DNA of 7,354 bases from Firmicutes bacterium UBA3920. GTDB lineage: Bacteria > Bacillota > Clostridia > Caldicoprobacterales > Xylanivirgaceae. The notes below the pieces were generated by a model that had not been told where the DNA came from, made no database searches, and worked only from the letters and a program-made list of their open reading frames with translations. The position numbers and the translations under genes were made by a program. Of this stretch, positions 5,977-7,354 are shown in pieces. Each line of letters begins with the position of its first letter. Position 1 is the first letter of the stretch. The stretch lies in assembly GCA_002386065.1 (NCBI GenBank), contig DGES01000045.1:1-7354 (forward strand). Direction: 5' to 3'.

Positions 5977-6058
5977 ATGCCATTTACCATCATCCGAAAT
6001 GATATAACCAAGATGGAGCTGGGGCTATCGTAAAGGCTACCAACACCAATGTGAAGTC
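5977..6058 (+). pseudogene. macro-domain protein remnant (N-terminal ~25 codons)
   Basis: ATG 5977 has AAAGGGGA (5963-5970) 6 bases upstream and encodes MPFTIIRNDITKM, the standard opening of macro-domain (ADP-ribose / O-acetyl-ADP-ribose binding) proteins. After one frameshift between 6016 and 6024 the sequence reads AIVKATNTNVKS, matching the family's DAIVNAANT block, with the first Asn changed to Lys and the second Ala to Thr. The glycine-rich loop that should follow is absent; the sequence joins a vWA fragment at about 6059. Macro domains remove or read ADP-ribose marks. The gene is clearly dead. Confidence 0.68.
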
Positions 6059-6061
6059 AGC

Positions 6062-6190
6062 GAAGTGCTGCATGATTGTTTCCTTAGTAGAGAAATCACC
6101 GAAGAATACTCTGTAGGTGGAATCACAGCACTTCTTGACCCTATGGGCATAACCATCCATATAATATCCGTTCAAAAGTTTACCAATTAG
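6062..6190 (+). pseudogene. second vWA fragment, joined to the macro-domain remnant
   Basis: The frame reads EVLHDCFLSREITEEYSVGG, then ITALLDPMGITIH, and ends at TAG 6188-6190. It aligns with the middle of the upstream vWA pseudogene (LLHDRIDIRAVRSIIEKEYL, then TTALLDAMGRTIH). Bases 6110-6160 match 5858-5908 at 41 of 51 positions without gaps. It keeps the consensus-like ITEEYSVGG that the first copy has lost, so it derives from a separate, diverged vWA gene rather than a fresh local duplication. No start of its own is present. Confidence 0.68.
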
Positions 6191-6223
6191 GTTTATCGAA
6201 ATAAATATGAAAGGAGAAGAAAA

Positions 6224-6898
6224 ATGGAGGATTTCCGTATACTAGAAAATGAGACTAAGAGGTGTAACAGTATAGAGGAACTTTTTGATATTTGGCAAAA
6301 AGCACATATGGTAGATGACGATTTTGCAGACAACTGTGTGTTTTCCGATGAGGAGGCAAAGAGTAATTTTTGCGAAGACGGAAAACTGGGAGAAAAGCAA
6401 CCAAGCCTTCTATTCATATGCAAAGAATCAAATCTCGAGAATGATAAACTTTATGGTAAAAAAGATTTCTGGTTAAAACGAGTAGTTGAGGCAAAAAGAT
6501 CTGGACAATATTACAATCCATATGAAGGAAGTGACGAAAGGGATAAAAAGGATATAACTCGTGACAGGAAAGCACAAACGACATATTATAACTGTTTGTG
6601 TTTAATATGTAAAAATCTTGGTGTAGATATTACAGATAGCGCTTTTATGAATATAAATAAGCGCGGTGGATTAAACAGGACAAATACAAGAGTTCTTTCA
6701 AATTACGCTGAAAAATATAAAGAATTTATACGAGCGGAAATAAGATTGCTAAACTGTAATAGAGTAGTCGTCTTCTCTTCTAATCAAATGCCCTCAACTG
6801 TTAACGAGATTTTAAAAGACTTTGAAAATGAAATTATTTATTTACCATTTCATCCAAGTCGATATTCAAAAAAAGCGGTAGAACAATATTTCAAATAA
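6224..6898 (+). CDS. hypothetical protein, possible uracil-DNA-glycosylase-superfamily member
   Basis: This is an intact 224-residue protein with AAGGAG (6211-6216) 7 bases before ATG. Residues 61-70 (SLLFICKESN) resemble the hydrophobic-strand/first-motif region of UDG-like enzymes; 141-149 (FMNINKRGG) is a conserved-looking Asn/Gly block; 169-186 (IRAEIRLLNCNRVVVFSS) is a helix-strand like that preceding the second motif; and HPSRYS (210-215) resembles the HPS motif that contacts DNA. The order and spacing fit the superfamily, but the GExPG signature is not conserved, so activity on uracil is not claimed; it could be a distinct nucleotide or nucleic-acid enzyme. It lies 33 bases after the vWA fragment and is the only undamaged gene downstream of the cyclotransferase fusion. 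No membrane segment or signal peptide is seen. Confidence 0.6.
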   Translation: MEDFRILENETKRCNSIEELFDIWQKAHMVDDDFADNCVFSDEEAKSNFCEDGKLGEKQPSLLFICKESNLENDKLYGKKDFWLKRVVEAKRSGQYYNPYEGSDERDKKDITRDRKAQTTYYNCLCLICKNLGVDITDSAFMNINKRGGLNRTNTRVLSNYAEKYKEFIRAEIRLLNCNRVVVFSSNQMPSTVNEILKDFENEIIYLPFHPSRYSKKAVEQYFK

Positions 6899-6937
6899 AT
6901 TAATGCCTTAGAATAGCCACATCTTCTATAGTATTAA

Positions 6938-7049
6938 ATGGATTACGGAACCGATATTATATCTTGACAAGAGCAGATCTGTAGAAGGACTTGAAACTGA
7001 CATCATTGACGAGTATTTTAAAATCAGCCGGAATAGAGCTCAGAATTAG
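6938..7049 (+). pseudogene. third vWA fragment (N-terminal, metal-site loop retained)
   Basis: ATG 6938 opens a frame that soon shifts by one. From 6951 the reading is PILYLDKSRSVEGLETDIID, then EYF, with stop TAG at 7047-7049. This matches the vWA N-terminus, and D-K-S-R-S (6966-6980) is the DxSxS metal-binding motif that the first copy has lost. It breaks off before the second strand. Confidence 0.62.
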
Positions 7050-7185
7050 CATGCCAACAGTTACATAATAGTACTAGATTTTTACGTGATGGGTGAAGCA
7101 GTTGCAGTCTATCATCAGTCAGTCACATTTCCTGAAGATTATGAGCATTAGAGTGAAAATGATTATGATGGAGATAGACAATGCT
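7050..7185 (+). other. unresolved, probably decayed coding sequence
   Basis: The frame starting at 7050 reads SYIIVLDFYVMGEAVAVYHQ, SVTFPEDYEH, stop (TAG 7149-7151), SENDYDGD. The protein-like composition and single in-frame stop suggest a remnant, but the family is not recognised and it could be chance. Beyond 7186 the region is coding on the other strand. Confidence 0.25.
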
Positions 7186-7354
7186 TCACCCTAGATAGAT
7201 ATTCTGATTATGCCACTGCAAGAATTCTTTGGCGGGCATGTCTGATTTGTTAAGGGGCAGGTTAGCTAATGACTTACCGTGGTATGGATAGTATATTTTA
7301 CCATTCCCATAATCCTCCTTTAGCCTTCTGCTTACCTCAACCTTTAAATCATCT
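7186..7354 (-). CDS. C-terminal end of an unidentified protein, possibly HNH-endonuclease-like
   Basis: On the minus strand the frame is open from the window edge (7353) to TGA at 7188-7186, giving 55 residues that look like real protein: EDYGNGKIYYPYHGK, then LANLPLNKSDMPAKEFLQWH, then NQNIYLG. The ending DMPxxEFLxWHxxNIY resembles the tail found after the catalytic core in several HNH endonucleases (EFLEWHRENVF type), but no HNH residues are in view, so this is only a suggestion. It converges on the plus-strand genes and marks the right limit of that gene series. Confidence 0.55.
   Translation of the reverse strand, partial: DDLKVEVSRRLKEDYGNGKIYYPYHGKSLANLPLNKSDMPAKEFLQWHNQNIYLG

Noticed and set aside
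5849..6160. Two similar 50-60 base blocks as a CRISPR-like or regulatory direct repeat
   Set aside because: Both translate to the same part of a vWA domain, so the similarity is paralogous coding sequence.
5990..6175. Minus-strand open frame of 61 codons
   Set aside because: Covers the macro and vWA remnants, which are readable on the plus strand; no independent support.
6193..6423. Minus-strand open frame of 76 codons
   Set aside because: Serine/leucine-rich antisense reading of the start of the intact UDG-like gene.

Overview
The window is AT-rich, with strong AAGGAGG-type ribosome-binding sites, GTG/TTG starts and Firmicute-like proteins. This suggests a low-GC Firmicute, most likely a clostridium; no gene here fixes the species. 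It looks like an accessory island with much gene decay. No CRISPR array, tRNA or rRNA was seen.

Layout. (1) 1-1249: the right-hand part of an IS3-family (IS150-like) insertion sequence, with the end of orfA, a full DDE transposase orfB, a long inverted repeat and the right terminal repeat. (2) 1250-2637: a type III CRISPR accessory gene of the Csx1/Csx2 (TM1812, DxTHG) family, read continuously into a Csx20-like domain. The insertion sequence has removed its N-terminal CARF part, and one in-frame TAA cuts the Csx20 part. The HEPN RNase motif (RX4H) is intact. (3) 2624-2854, minus strand: a small glutaredoxin-like gene, probably frameshifted at its start and clipped at its end, facing the csx remnant tail to tail. 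(4) 2949-3950: a WYL-type transcriptional regulator, divergent from the glutaredoxin. (5) 4030-5535: an unusual 501-residue protein made of an unrecognised ~205-residue domain and two consecutive gamma-glutamylcyclotransferase-like domains, the second preceded by its own internal ribosome-binding site and ATG. (6) 5629-6190: a graveyard holding a von Willebrand A (vWA) pseudogene, the first codons of a macro-domain (ADP-ribose-binding) gene, and a second vWA fragment. (7) 6224-6898: an intact 224-residue protein with motifs reminiscent of the uracil-DNA-glycosylase superfamily. (8) 6938-7185: a third vWA fragment and unresolved decayed sequence. (9) 7186-7354, minus strand: the C-terminal end of a gene that runs out of the window.

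How the parts may work together. The csx2-csx20 unit would have paired a cyclic-oligoadenylate-activated HEPN RNase with a domain of a family reported to degrade the signal, but it is now broken at both ends. To its right, a WYL regulator heads a same-strand series: triple-domain cyclotransferase protein, vWA, macro, UDG-like. Regulator, ADP-ribose-linked and nucleic-acid-linked domains resemble a conflict or defence module, but this is inference from domain content and order, and the vWA and macro members are dead here.
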